Shown here: piece after piece, positions 23,298 through 31,462 of the stretch | Layout: the number at the start of each line of letters is the position of its first letter | Numbering within the stretch: position 1 is the stretch's first letter | Origin: a virus | Length of the DNA stretch: 64,000 bases | Direction: 5' to 3' (one strand) | IMG/VR virus record: IMGVR_UViG_3300027908_000001 | Coordinates: 87,167-151,166 of that record | Program-made: the position numbers and the translations under genes | Notes under the pieces: generated by a model | The model's database searches: none | Seen by the model: only the letters and a program-made list of their open reading frames with translations | Told to the model about the DNA's origin: nothing

Positions 23298-24589
23298 TTG
23301 GCGACCACTTCCCCTTCGGACATTTGGATTGCAGCCGGGTCGTTACTCTCGACGACCTCTAAAAAAACCTGTAGGTCAAGCGCCTTGGCCATGTCGAATA
23401 ATGCCTTTTTACTGGCCGTATCGAGAAGCGATGCTTCTTTGATAAAACAGAACCGCAACTTGGGATTTGCCGCCGCCAACAGCGCCACGGCGATGCGCAA
23501 TCGCTTGGCCTGACTCTCCTGCGCAAAAGGTATCCCATTGAACACCAGCTTGCCTTCATGGTCGAGCGACAAACCTTCCACGGGAAACTCGGCATCCTTG
23601 AGCGCCTTCTCGCGTATCGCACGGAGTTCGTCAATCTTCAAGGTCAACCCTTCGCTCTCGGCCTTGGCAGCTTGGAGGTCTTTTGTTACACGTTCGTACT
23701 GGTCGAATGTGGCGATGTCGGTGGCGACTTGTGCCGCGCTGGAAATCTTCTCGTCTAGGTCGTCGAACGTTTGGAAGGCAGGCGCTGCTGTCATTTGTTT
23801 CTGATGATAATCATAGAGGGACTTGGATTTCTCCAGATTCTTCTCGGCAGCTTCCAATTCCGACTTGAGCCGACGCACTTCATTTTCCGCGAAGGTATTG
23901 GCTTCAAAAGCTGCATCCATCGCGTTCTTAATTTGTAGACGCTCGGCATTAGATGACTCTCGCCGCTTCCGCTCGGCAATGACCGCCGTTGTATCTACCG
24001 GCACCGGTCGCTCCGTGGGTATCTGCGTGAACCCGGCGCGTTGACCTTCCAGCTTGGCGACTTCGCGGTTCTTCAATGTGCGCTCATCGAACGTGGTCTT
24101 GACGGCCTGTGCATTCCGGACTAAATCGAGCGGTACCGGGCAAATCTTGAGGAGGTACTTCTGCCGTTCTTCCTCGGTCATTCGGTCGGCGAATTCTTGC
24201 GGGTCCATGAACCCCTTGAACATCGCATTGAGCAACTCGCGCGGCTTACTCAGCGCCGCCGTGGTCTTGTCGCCCACTTTCCCTCGGACGGTCAGGTACT
24301 GGCTAGCTTCCGTCAGGCTGACCTTCACCACAAAATCTTCTGTCTCGGCGATGACGTGGCCTTCCTTCTCACCGGCTCGCAACATCTTCTCGGGCTTCTC
24401 GCCGGTGAACGGCGTCATGACGGATTGGAGGAGGCTGGATTTCCCGCTGCCGTTGGCTCCCGAGACTATCACGAACCCAGAAGGGTCTTGCTCGTCGAAC
24501 CGGAGTTCCACGAGTTTTATCTTCAAGAAATTTGAAACCGATAGCCCAATCAGGTGCTGCGGTCGGTCGGCAGTCGCGGTATCAGTCAT
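23294..24589 (-). CDS. SMC/SbcC-like AAA ATPase
   Basis: 431 residues. An N-terminal half-ATPase has Walker A SGANGSGKSS (43-52) after LIGLSVSNFLKIKL. A coiled coil of about 150 residues runs from about 195 to 345. The C-terminal half-ATPase has the signature-like AQESQAKRLRIAVALLAA and a degenerate Walker B in LRFCFIKEASLLD. This matches phage RecF/RecN/SbcC-like proteins with short arms. It may process or sense DNA ends. First gene of the operon after promoter 24641-24613, with AAAGGAAC before the ATG. Confidence 0.85.
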   Translation of the reverse strand: MTDTATADRPQHLIGLSVSNFLKIKLVELRFDEQDPSGFVIVSGANGSGKSSLLQSVMTPFTGEKPEKMLRAGEKEGHVIAETEDFVVKVSLTEASQYLTVRGKVGDKTTAALSKPRELLNAMFKGFMDPQEFADRMTEEERQKYLLKICPVPLDLVRNAQAVKTTFDERTLKNREVAKLEGQRAGFTQIPTERPVPVDTTAVIAERKRRESSNAERLQIKNAMDAAFEANTFAENEVRRLKSELEAAEKNLEKSKSLYDYHQKQMTAAPAFQTFDDLDEKISSAAQVATDIATFDQYERVTKDLQAAKAESEGLTLKIDELRAIREKALKDAEFPVEGLSLDHEGKLVFNGIPFAQESQAKRLRIAVALLAAANPKLRFCFIKEASLLDTASKKALFDMAKALDLQVFLEVVESNDPAAIQMSEGEVVAK

Positions 24590-24612
24590 GAGTTCCTTTG
24601 CATGTTGCGGCT

Positions 24613-24641
24613 ACACTATCGCGAATCGCGTATGGCGTCAA
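24613..24641 (-). promoter_or_regulatory. Sigma70-like promoter opening the six-gene operon
   Basis: Minus strand TTGACG (24641-24636), 17-base spacer, TAGTGT (24618-24613). The spacer holds the perfect palindrome CGCGATTCGCG. The TGA in TTGACG is the stop codon of the upstream nuclease gene. The next gene start is 24589, giving a leader of about 18 bases that carries AAAGGAAC. Confidence 0.65.
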
Positions 24642-25408
24642 GCGGTATTTTTCGGGGCTTCCATCACCGGCATCGTGGCGACCTTTTCCAGATAGGCGAC
24701 AATGCCCTTGGCCGTCGCCAGTAGGTCGGGAATGCCGCGCTGGATTTTCTCCACACCGCCGCCGCGCACAAAGTTCACGGCATCGCCGATATTACCCGCA
24801 TTCCACCCGATGATGCGGACACCGGCCTTGGCCTCGAATTCCGTTACAGAATCCTTGTAGTGCTTGAGTTCCATTTCCAATCGCTGGATGTCAATCTTCG
24901 CCGATTCCTCGCCGCGCTTTTGGCCCTTGGCATATTCATCCGCCAGCTTCTCCTTGGTCTCGGCCTGTGGTACGACGCGCTCCTTAGCCTTGCGCAGGAT
25001 GGCGGCCAAGAACAATTTGTCTAGCGGTTGCGGCGTCAGCGTCGGCGCTTCGACCTTCACCTTCAACTTGTCGCCATCAGCCACCAATAAACCCCATGTC
25101 GGCGGTAGTTCGCCATCCCTCACAATGTTGTCATCCCCGGCAACTATCCACCAGCGGTCACAGAACCGGCAAATCTCCTCGGCCTTCTCGGGCTGTTTAA
25201 GTTCCTTGACCCAATCGCCCCGGTAACACTTTATCTCGAAGCCGTGAATTTCCAAACCTCTGGACGGCCAGAGGCTCATGGCGATGGCGTCGGCAGTCCG
25301 GTCCACCTTGCGCTGGAAGCCGGTGCCGTTGCGGACTTGCGGGAGGAACGCCCACGCCTCGCCGCCGTAACGTTTCTCCAAGGCGACGGTAAGTTGTGAC
25401 TCGTTCAT
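24638..25408 (-). CDS. PD-(D/E)XK-like nuclease with coiled-coil tail (MmcB-like)
   Basis: 256 residues. The N-terminal domain reads RTADAIAM (38-45), HGFEIKCYRGDWVKELKQP (E58, K60) and CDRWWIVAGDD, a well-known phage and actinobacterial nuclease-like pattern also seen in MmcB-like DNA-repair proteins. The middle is a coiled coil (IDIQRLEMELKHYKDSV) and the end a small helical domain with GIPDLL. Likely DNA processing; activity unproven. ATGA overlap with the gene downstream of it is not seen; its stop lies in the operon promoter. Confidence 0.7.
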   Translation of the reverse strand: MNESQLTVALEKRYGGEAWAFLPQVRNGTGFQRKVDRTADAIAMSLWPSRGLEIHGFEIKCYRGDWVKELKQPEKAEEICRFCDRWWIVAGDDNIVRDGELPPTWGLLVADGDKLKVKVEAPTLTPQPLDKLFLAAILRKAKERVVPQAETKEKLADEYAKGQKRGEESAKIDIQRLEMELKHYKDSVTEFEAKAGVRIIGWNAGNIGDAVNFVRGGGVEKIQRGIPDLLATAKGIVAYLEKVATMPVMEAPKNTA

Positions 25409-25644
25409 GGTGTCAACTCAATCACCGGATTAGACCGGCTTATCTTGTAACCAGACTCGGACACCACGGCAACCTTCCCGTCAAATTTGAAGAAGGCCAC
25501 CGACTTACGGCCCTTGCATACCGACGCCCCGGCCGTGTCTAGGCGCTCCAGAGTCTTGTTGCCAATGCGCTTGGTGCGGTTCCAGCGCTGGTTGATGCGC
25601 CATATTTCGCGGAGGCATTCCAATAACTTACCACGGGAAATCAT
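25405..25644 (-). CDS. Hypothetical basic protein
   Basis: 79 residues. Basic helix (LREIWRINQRWNRTKRIG) followed by a beta-rich C-terminus (VAFFKFDGKVAVVSESGYK). Overlaps its neighbours by ATGA at both ends. No motif recognised. Confidence 0.6.
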   Translation of the reverse strand: MISRGKLLECLREIWRINQRWNRTKRIGNKTLERLDTAGASVCKGRKSVAFFKFDGKVAVVSESGYKISRSNPVIELTP

Positions 25645-25853
25645 ATCAATGGCAACTGTCCTACAATCTTCCGATTCGATTTCGGTGCCTTGGCCAGCTT
25701 CACCAGTTCGGCCACGGCAAACGCTGCTCCGCGGCCATGAAAGGTTCCGTTACACTGGCACTGACAGAGCGACACATCATTTTTAGCGGTCCAACATCTA
25801 CTATTGCACGCGCCTTTCTCTCCGTCCGCATTGGCTATCAGGAATCCGGACAC
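25641..25853 (-). CDS. Small cysteine-rich protein, GTG start
   Basis: 70 residues from the GTG at 25853. Five cysteines within CNSRCWTAKNDVSLCQCQC suggest a zinc-binding knot. The C-terminus is helical and basic (ELVKLAKAPKSNRK). Role unknown. Confidence 0.55.
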   Translation of the reverse strand: MSGFLIANADGEKGACNSRCWTAKNDVSLCQCQCNGTFHGRGAAFAVAELVKLAKAPKSNRKIVGQLPLI

Positions 25854-25859
25854 ACGCGG

Positions 25860-26069
25860 TTACTTATCCCATTCTCCGCGGACGGCCTTTGCTACCACTT
25901 CGGTAGGAGTTGCGGCATGGCATTTAACAGCCTCGCCTTCGCGCCCGTCATCCCTGAATGCCTCCACGCGCCAGTGACGGTTCGGGTCCTTCTCCATCCG
26001 CAAATTGATAAGCGCCACGCCGTCCATGGTCTTGGCCAGTTCGATTAGTCCGTCGTTTACAGAATCCAC
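25860..26069 (-). CDS. Hypothetical protein, GTG start
   Basis: 69 residues. A strong Shine-Dalgarno (CAAGGAGG) five bases ahead fixes the GTG at 26069. Contains ALINLRMEKDPNRHWRVEA, probably a small alpha/beta domain. No family recognised. Confidence 0.6.
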   Translation of the reverse strand: MDSVNDGLIELAKTMDGVALINLRMEKDPNRHWRVEAFRDDGREGEAVKCHAATPTEVVAKAVRGEWDK

Positions 26070-26155
26070 GCGACCTCCTTGGTTTAACTATGGGATTGGA
26101 GCCGGGCAATGCGGAACAATCTGTACCGCCCGGCCCCCACCCACCTGCGAACGAA

Positions 26156-26617
26156 TTACTTCTGGAACGGAGCCAGCTTGGTGTTGGCTGGTTGACCTTC
26201 CACAGATACCGCCAACTTAATCCCCGCGCTGATGTTCTCCAACACTGGCAACGTACATGTAGCCGCCGTTAGGTTGGAATCAACCGACGACTGCCATGCC
26301 GTGCCGAACAGAATCTCCACCGCGCCAAAGTACGGGGCATACTGTTGACCGCCCGCCTTGATAATCGCGGTCACGATGGCCGTGCTGTCGAACTGGCCGG
26401 TGGACACCGAGTTATCAATATTGGAATCGATACCTGTGATGACGGAAACCGGTGCGCCACTCTTGAGCGCTGCCAGCGTGCCACCGTATGCTACGAGTTC
26501 AGCGCTGGTTGTGGTTACGGTAGGGCACCCGCCGCTCGTTGAAGCGCAGCCAGACGATGCGACGGCGGCGGCGAACAGGGTGATTGCTGCAAGACTGCGA
26601 ACGATATTCTTTCTCAT
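26156..26617 (-). CDS. Exported lipoprotein
   Basis: 153 residues from the ATG at 26617, eight bases after CAAGGAGAG. A signal peptide (NIVRSLAAITLFAAAVASSG) ends at a cysteine in SSGCAS, a weak lipobox. The mature part is threonine/serine-rich with no recognised domain. Driven by promoter 26684-26655. Exported phage lipoproteins often act in superinfection exclusion or as spanin subunits; neither is shown here. Confidence 0.65.
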   Translation of the reverse strand: MRKNIVRSLAAITLFAAAVASSGCASTSGGCPTVTTTSAELVAYGGTLAALKSGAPVSVITGIDSNIDNSVSTGQFDSTAIVTAIIKAGGQQYAPYFGAVEILFGTAWQSSVDSNLTAATCTLPVLENISAGIKLAVSVEGQPANTKLAPFQK

Positions 26618-26654
26618 GACTGACACTCTCCTTGGGTTGTGTTTTGCAGATGCG

Positions 26655-26684
26655 TGTGTAGCGCGAACCGAGCAGGTTTGTCAA
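26655..26684 (-). promoter_or_regulatory. Sigma70-like promoter for lipoprotein gene
   Basis: Minus strand TTGACA (26684-26679), 18-base spacer, TACACA (26660-26655), then a leader of about 30 bases with CCAAGGAGAG. The TGA in TTGACA is the stop codon of the DUF6283-like gene. The spacer has CGGTTCG, not CGAWTCG. Confidence 0.55.
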
Positions 26685-27049
26685 CAGGAAACTTTGCGAC
26701 GATGAACTTTTTTCTTCTGCGCGGCGACCATTTCATCAAATGAGTCAAACACTGGGGCCTTCATGTTCAGCTTCCTCCGGTCATAAAGACTCAACCTCTC
26801 GCATATCCGCATCATCTGAGATGGGAGTTCCAATCGTTCTAGCAATATGAGCGCCCCTGCACAGTGCTGGGTGTGCGCGGTCTCCTGCGGTGCGCCATCT
26901 TCGCCATCATAAGCCATGGTCTTGTGGCAGGGGAACTCCGAGCGGACGAGCGATTGCTGAATCTCACGGACGCGTTCGGGTCGAAGATAGGATTGAATAT
27001 CCGAACGGAATGGGCAGTTATCGCACGGGGATGTCAGGCCGTATTCCAT
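26681..27049 (-). CDS. DUF6283-like cysteine protein
   Basis: 122 residues. The family pattern is clear: SPCDNCPFR (7-15), FPCHKTMAY (about 39-47) and HTQHCAGALILLERL (about 59-73), giving four metal-binding cysteines and histidines. The function of this small actinobacterial/phage family is unknown. Its stop codon lies inside the lipoprotein promoter. Confidence 0.7.
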   Translation of the reverse strand: MEYGLTSPCDNCPFRSDIQSYLRPERVREIQQSLVRSEFPCHKTMAYDGEDGAPQETAHTQHCAGALILLERLELPSQMMRICERLSLYDRRKLNMKAPVFDSFDEMVAAQKKKVHRRKVSC

Positions 27050-27052
27050 GCA

Positions 27053-27775
27053 TCACGCAGGCAACAACCGCGCCACGTTCTTGACGAGCAACTCGCGCTT
27101 CTGCTCATCGCCTAGTAACGCATCGAGATTGTTCTTGAGCAGTTCCACCCGCCGGGCGATATCGTTGAGCGCCGCCCAGAGTTCTTCGGTATAGGCGATG
27201 TAGTGGGTCTTGACACCAAAGTTGCTGTGGTCGGTCGATTCCTCCAGACAGGGAATCGAGAAAGGCGTCTTGCCGTGCCAATAGAATTTACGGGAATTCA
27301 ATCGACGTAGAAGCGGCTTGTCACCACGGCCGCTATCGCGCTTGAAATCGTAATGGTCGCTGCCCGCAAAATCCTCGGAATACCATGTGGTGCATTCCAA
27401 CCATTCACCATCCGGTTTCTTAGCCATCCAAGACCGGTCGCAATCCATTCTCAATTCGGCTTTGGTAGTCTCGCTGCGGGCATCATCTTCAAGCGCGCCA
27501 TCATCCTTGCGCTGACCGCCCGGATATGGCTGGCCAAAGTAATCCGAGTTGCCGCTAACTCTCAAGGTGATAACCGGAATCCAGTCCAGCTTGACGCCTT
27601 CCTCGGAAGCCTTGAGAAGCTTCTTGCGGAGATTCTCCAAAGAGACATCCGTGAACCGGGCACCGTTGTACTCGGCAAAGAACTCGCCCGACAGATGCAG
27701 GCGAATCTCGGCGCTCACACTGGTGTACTTAGGATGCGACCAGACTTCAATCTTGCGGCCATTTCCTCGTGCCAT
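27053..27775 (-). CDS. Hypothetical protein
   Basis: 240 residues. Beta-rich N-terminus (AEIRLHLSGEFFAEYNGARF, WIPVITLRVSG), an aromatic central region (GEWLECTTWYSEDFAGSDHY) and a helical C-terminal tail. No family recognised. It directly abuts the metallopeptidase-like gene and may work with it. Confidence 0.7.
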   Translation of the reverse strand: MARGNGRKIEVWSHPKYTSVSAEIRLHLSGEFFAEYNGARFTDVSLENLRKKLLKASEEGVKLDWIPVITLRVSGNSDYFGQPYPGGQRKDDGALEDDARSETTKAELRMDCDRSWMAKKPDGEWLECTTWYSEDFAGSDHYDFKRDSGRGDKPLLRRLNSRKFYWHGKTPFSIPCLEESTDHSNFGVKTHYIAYTEELWAALNDIARRVELLKNNLDALLGDEQKRELLVKNVARLLPA

Positions 27776-28453
27776 TTAGTTTGCCTCGACTTTCTGGATG
27801 CGTTTTTGAATTCGGCGGTTGCTCGCCTGCTGCTTCTTGAGTTTGGTCGTATAGAATTTTACCTTGCGAGCGAACACCTTCTCTCGCTCCAAGCCGATAT
27901 GCAGCTTGTGCTCGGGGCTGTTCAGGAGCGCGGCGCGTTCGGCGGCGGAATTTCTTTTGGCCGATTCCCGCACGGCTTCCTTGTGCCGGATGGCGTCGAG
28001 TTCGGCATCGAACTCGGCGCGATGTTTGCGCAGGTAATCGACGGCATCTTCCCATGCCAGTTCACAGCGGAATTCAAACTCCCGCGGCTTGCCTCCACCA
28101 TCGGCGTGACGATGTAAGAATTCATGCGCGGCCAATCCCGTAAGGCATTCCGCCCAATCGTTGACAGTCAACAATGGAAAATCTTCATTGTTGGCATATC
28201 GCGCATAGCGATGCGTGTTGGGAAATCGCGACGGGCTTCCGATTCGTAAAAGCACCCTGCGAAAACTCGCTCTGCCGGAAAACGTCCATTTCGCATTCTG
28301 AACCTTTACGACAAATGCCGATTCCACTCCGGATGTCAACCGGCCCGGCACATCGCAGACGCTGCGCAGCGCCCAGCGTAAGCATAGTTCGACCGCTTCA
28401 TCGCTGTACTGGCTGGTGTTCCGTATCTGGAGCTTGGGGAGTTTTGTTTTCAT
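27776..28453 (-). CDS. HExxH-containing putative metallopeptidase-like protein
   Basis: 225 residues. The motif LAAHEFLHRHADGGGK holds HExxH at about 111-115, the zincin signature; a glutamate-rich helix (REFEFRCELAWEDAVDYL) follows. The C-terminal third is a long basic helix (KVKFYTTKLKKQQASNRR). SprT-like or other minimal zincins are possible, but no third ligand is assigned. One base separates it from the gene downstream. Confidence 0.55.
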   Translation of the reverse strand: MKTKLPKLQIRNTSQYSDEAVELCLRWALRSVCDVPGRLTSGVESAFVVKVQNAKWTFSGRASFRRVLLRIGSPSRFPNTHRYARYANNEDFPLLTVNDWAECLTGLAAHEFLHRHADGGGKPREFEFRCELAWEDAVDYLRKHRAEFDAELDAIRHKEAVRESAKRNSAAERAALLNSPEHKLHIGLEREKVFARKVKFYTTKLKKQQASNRRIQKRIQKVEAN

Positions 28454-28457
28454 GGTG

Positions 28458-28664
28458 TCAGCTAAATCCGAGAGCCCGACTCAGGTTCCCGAACTCCTTT
28501 TGGATGGACAACGTCAGCGCCTTTCGTTCGGACTGCTTCTCCTTGAATTTGGCATATTCCGCCGGGTGCTTCTGCCGATAGTGCTCACAGAATTCCGAGA
28601 GCACTTGATTGTCATGCAAGTTGAACGTGTCAGAGCAATGCAGGCAGTGATAATCTCTACGCAT
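28458..28664 (-). CDS. Small C2H2-type zinc-finger protein
   Basis: 68 residues beginning YHCLHCSDTFNL, then FCEHYRQKH, so C-x2-C and H-x4-H can form a single zinc finger. The remainder is a charged helix. Probably nucleic-acid binding. Overlaps the upstream gene by 8 bases. Confidence 0.65.
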   Translation of the reverse strand: MRRDYHCLHCSDTFNLHDNQVLSEFCEHYRQKHPAEYAKFKEKQSERKALTLSIQKEFGNLSRALGFS

Positions 28665-29055
28665 TGGCCACCTCGGTTCCGCTGGCCGGTTCCAGTTCGA
28701 GCATCTTCAGCGGCTTGCGGTTGACGTAATCCTGTCCCCACTGATGATAGATGCAGACCATTTGTTTCTGTCCATCAGCCTTGGCTCCTTCGACCGTCGC
28801 GATGAACCGACATGGCTTTCCGTCCTTAGCGGTGCAAGAGCATGGGCGCTCGACCTTGACGCGCGCGGCGTATTGTTTCCCGGCATCGGTCAAGTGAAAG
28901 TCTATGCGTCGATGTCCATCAATCCACTCAATCTTCTCGGACATCAGCCCCTGTCGGACGTGCATCCGATTGTGCGAGGCGACCGCGAGCCCGGCATTGC
29001 TAAGCTGATGCCCGCACAGCCAGCAGGTTCCGGTATTATAAGTTCTTCGGCTCAT
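28657..29055 (-). CDS. Zinc-finger-like protein
   Basis: 132 residues from the ATG at 29055. CWLCGHQLSNAGLAVASHNR forms one candidate zinc site and CSCTAKDGKPC with a later CIYH forms another. The middle is a small domain (IEWIDGHRRIDFHLTDAGK). Role unknown. A longer in-frame start at 29175 would cover the 46-residue gene upstream. Confidence 0.65.
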   Translation of the reverse strand: MSRRTYNTGTCWLCGHQLSNAGLAVASHNRMHVRQGLMSEKIEWIDGHRRIDFHLTDAGKQYAARVKVERPCSCTAKDGKPCRFIATVEGAKADGQKQMVCIYHQWGQDYVNRKPLKMLELEPASGTEVANA

Positions 29056-29056
29056 G

Positions 29057-29197
29057 TTATTTTTGCTCCAAGATGGCCGATACGATTCGAGCTTGGGTCG
29101 CGCAGGGATGCACGCTAATCCTGTTGCGAATACAAATCTCGCAGAGGACTTCATACGGCAGCGCCAAGAGCGCATCGCGAATTTGCGTCAGATTCAT
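29057..29197 (-). CDS. Small helical protein
   Basis: 46 residues: MNLTQIRDALLALPYEVLCE then ICIRNRISVHPCATQARIVS. It follows promoter 29268-29240 and the repeated leader (AACCGATAGGAC). One base separates its TAA from the next ATG. Resembles a small winged-helix or SAP-like fragment, uncertain. Confidence 0.55.
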   Translation of the reverse strand: MNLTQIRDALLALPYEVLCEICIRNRISVHPCATQARIVSAILEQK

Positions 29198-29202
29198 TTT
29201 TG

Positions 29203-29226
29203 TCCTATCGGTTAAGGTTGTTGTTT
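29203..29226 (-). promoter_or_regulatory. Repeated 5' leader element with Shine-Dalgarno
   Basis: Minus strand leader containing CTTAACCGATAGGAC just ahead of the ATG at 29197. Member of the AACCGAYAGGA leader family. Confidence 0.5.
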
Positions 29227-29230
29227 CCAT

Positions 29231-29878
29231 CTACACAGGAGTATCGCACAATACTCGATTCGAGTCAACACCTATTTTCATAGCCTCACACCGCTCATCC
29301 CATAAGGCTTGCAGGCCAGACTCCCAATTCACGATGCCCTGATGTTGCCGGTATTCCGTCCAGAGCGGACCGAACACCTGACCGGCCTCGAACCCGTAAA
29401 ACTGCTCGCTGGCAGGCGTCGGCACGCGAATCCGAAAGGGTTCCACCGATTCATCCTCCACCACCCTGCCCATTTTGCTGTCGTACCGCCGGTACTTTTT
29501 CAAGCGCAACTCCAACTGGTTCTTGGTGCCGGGATGATAAATCCAGCCCATCCGAAATCCCCGGAGCCAGTTCAAATCCTTGATTTTCAGTTCCAGCAGG
29601 ATATCGTAGTCAAGCGTAGGCTGGATGTCACCACGTCGATGCGGCATGCCCTCGTGGATAAGCGTCCCGCAGACCGCCGCCCCCAAGGGTTCGAGTTGTC
29701 CGTCGTAACTCCCGTACCGCCAGAATTTCCAGTCCTCGTCCCGTCGGACTTCCCGGCCGATGCCGTAATCCGGTTTGTAGCCGCCCACGATGACGTGGCC
29801 TTCCGCTTCGACCCGCAGGCAGGCTTCCAACAGCCGACCGATGGCGTCAGGGTACAGTTGTTGGAGCGTGAGGTTCAT
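29231..29878 (-). CDS. Hypothetical protein
   Basis: 215 residues from the ATG at 29878; longer frames overlap the upstream gene. Contains HVIVGGYKPDYGIGREVRRD and a tail region YGFEAGQVFGPLWTEY. The final 12 codons overlay a promoter. No family recognised; the pattern suggests a small enzyme or structural fold but gives no motif. Confidence 0.65.
   Translation of the reverse strand: MNLTLQQLYPDAIGRLLEACLRVEAEGHVIVGGYKPDYGIGREVRRDEDWKFWRYGSYDGQLEPLGAAVCGTLIHEGMPHRRGDIQPTLDYDILLELKIKDLNWLRGFRMGWIYHPGTKNQLELRLKKYRRYDSKMGRVVEDESVEPFRIRVPTPASEQFYGFEAGQVFGPLWTEYRQHQGIVNWESGLQALWDERCEAMKIGVDSNRVLCDTPV
29240..29268 (-). promoter_or_regulatory. Sigma70-like promoter with ACTCGAATCGAGT palindrome
   Basis: Minus strand TTGACT (29268-29263), 17-base spacer, GATACT (29245-29240). 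A perfect 13-base palindrome ACTCGAATCGAGT overlaps the -35 and spacer. 27 bases (29252-29278) are identical to the rightward promoter at 57784-57810. It lies inside the last codons of the upstream gene. Confidence 0.75.
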
Positions 29879-30200
29879 TGGATTCGGCTTTCGGTGGTAG
29901 AACCAAATATGGCGCGAACACGTCATGCACAAATTCCAGCAGTTCATTGGCTGTGCCAAGTTCGCGTAATTGCAGCTTGAGTTTTTCATCCGCATACCGC
30001 GCGTTCGTCTCTGCAGCGGAAGTACGTGGGCACAAGCCGATGTCCTCTTCTTCAAGGCGCTTGGCTGTGGCGACATCAGCCTTGCAGCGGGCATCATGCC
30101 CCACGGCTTCGCCGTAGTTGTAGGCGGTCTGCTGGTAATGGCGCGTGGCGAGCGTCAGGAGCAGGCGAGTGAGATAGATTTGGCGTTCGTTGGTCATCAT
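29847..30200 (-). CDS. Hypothetical helical protein
   Basis: 117 residues, largely helical (YLTRLLLTLATRHYQQTAYN, DEKLKLQLRELGTANELLEF). ATGA overlap with the upstream gene; overlaps the downstream gene by 32 bases. No motif recognised. Confidence 0.6.
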   Translation of the reverse strand: MMTNERQIYLTRLLLTLATRHYQQTAYNYGEAVGHDARCKADVATAKRLEEEDIGLCPRTSAAETNARYADEKLKLQLRELGTANELLEFVHDVFAPYLVLPPKAESNEPHAPTTVP

Positions 30201-30445
30201 CCTCTCCCGTGCATAATCGTTTTGGTATCGCTCGTAATCGCGCCGAGTCGTTTCAGTTCATCCACAATCGATTGCTCTGTTTCGCCATAAGTGATGACGA
30301 TTTGGAGGCCCGGTGGAACCACTGTCCCATGGGTAAGCTCGCTGATGCTCATGGGCTTACCCGCCACGAACCGCTTGACGTTCTCGGCGGTCAGGCCGAG
30401 TAGTAGAAGCGTCTTGCCGTTATCTTGGTTCTTGGCGATGAACAT
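30197..30445 (-). CDS. Hypothetical protein
   Basis: 82 residues. NGKTLLLLGLTAENVKRFVAGK and GLQIVITYGETEQSIVDELK give a beta-alpha pattern. ATG at 30445 shares bases with the upstream TAA stop (TAATG). Family unknown. Confidence 0.6.
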   Translation of the reverse strand: MFIAKNQDNGKTLLLLGLTAENVKRFVAGKPMSISELTHGTVVPPGLQIVITYGETEQSIVDELKRLGAITSDTKTIMHGRG

Positions 30446-30675
30446 TATAGCGGCTCCTGTAAATGAACGACCACGCTAGGGCGAGTGTCGTGCTCAATAT
30501 CATCATAGAACCAGTCCGCTGCCCCTACGAAGCCCTTGATGACTTCGCCGGTGGCATTTGTCACCTTAACGAACTGACCATCGCGCGGCACCACTGCCGG
30601 AGCGTCCTTGAACTTCACGAATTTTTCCTCCCGGCCATTGACCATGTACACGATGGATTTCAATGTGCCAATCAT
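30445..30675 (-). CDS. Small beta-rich protein
   Basis: 76 residues, strand-rich (TLKSIVYMVNGREEKFVKF, QFVKVTNATGEVIKGFVG, SVVVHLQEPL), probably a small barrel. Coupled by ATGA and TAATG. Role unknown. Confidence 0.6.
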   Translation of the reverse strand: MIGTLKSIVYMVNGREEKFVKFKDAPAVVPRDGQFVKVTNATGEVIKGFVGAADWFYDDIEHDTRPSVVVHLQEPL

Positions 30676-30944
30676 ACGTCCGCCTTTCCCGCCATGTGCA
30701 TTAAGTGTTCACGCCGGTTATACTCAATCATGGTCGAATCGAATACCACCGCCCATTTCTTAATCTGTTCATAGTCCGGCAAGCTGCCGTCGTCGTTACG
30801 GATGTCCAGATAAACGTAGGCCAGTCCTGATACGAACCGGTCACGTACATCCTTGGCCTTGGCCCAGAAATCCAACCGGCCGAACTGCTCGCGCAACCGG
30901 TGGACTTCTTCAAGGAAATACTTCTCGGTGTAGCCGTCGCTCAT
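30672..30944 (-). CDS. Hypothetical protein
   Basis: 90 residues, helical (YTEKYFLEEVHRLREQFGRL, AKDVRDRFVSGLAYVYLD). Coupled by ATGA to both neighbours. No motif recognised. Confidence 0.6.
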   Translation of the reverse strand: MSDGYTEKYFLEEVHRLREQFGRLDFWAKAKDVRDRFVSGLAYVYLDIRNDDGSLPDYEQIKKWAVVFDSTMIEYNRREHLMHMAGKADV

Positions 30945-31462
30945 GCCTTCACCACTTTCTGCGTCAGCGGATTTTTATACCCCGGCGCATTGACCACCAG
31001 CCCGCAGAGCAGCTTGATGTACTTGCGGAGGTTCTCGATGCAATTCGGCGCTTGCATAATCTTGTCGAACGTCACGTCCGGGAAATATTCCACCGCGCTG
31101 TCAATGAGCAACCGTTCGGCTGCACGCTGCAATTCCTCAGCCACGCAGGCCGGGCAATGGCCATCCGGCAGCTTGTACCCCATCTCGTTGATGCGGTGTT
31201 GACGTTCAGCGTAGTGGAACACTACATCTGCGCTGTCGAGGTCGGCCAGAAACATGTCCTTGCCATTGGTGATGCGCTCGACCGGTCGGCCATGCTTGCC
31301 AGCCGAGTAAATCGGAAACTTCTGCAAGAGTTCCGTGTCGAGCTTGTCCATCCGTTCGCGTTCGCACAATGCGTAAGCCTTGGCCATCAGCACGGCGTTG
31401 ACCGCGCTGACCAGTTCGCGGCTGGCGGCCTTGGCGTTCTCGATGGTGAGTCCCTTACTCAT
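30941..31462 (-). CDS. Hypothetical protein
   Basis: 173 residues. Helical N-terminus (IENAKAASRELVSAVNAVLM), then CPAC near residue 105 and a helical end (CIENLRKYIKLLCGLVV). The single CxxC could bind zinc with other residues. ATGA overlaps. Role unknown. Confidence 0.65.
   Translation of the reverse strand: MSKGLTIENAKAASRELVSAVNAVLMAKAYALCERERMDKLDTELLQKFPIYSAGKHGRPVERITNGKDMFLADLDSADVVFHYAERQHRINEMGYKLPDGHCPACVAEELQRAAERLLIDSAVEYFPDVTFDKIMQAPNCIENLRKYIKLLCGLVVNAPGYKNPLTQKVVKA

Noticed and set aside
29081-29087. CGATTCG inside a small gene as another promoter
   Set aside because: No TTGAC-like -35 or -10 hexamer lies at suitable distance; it counts against CGAWTCG being exclusive to promoters.
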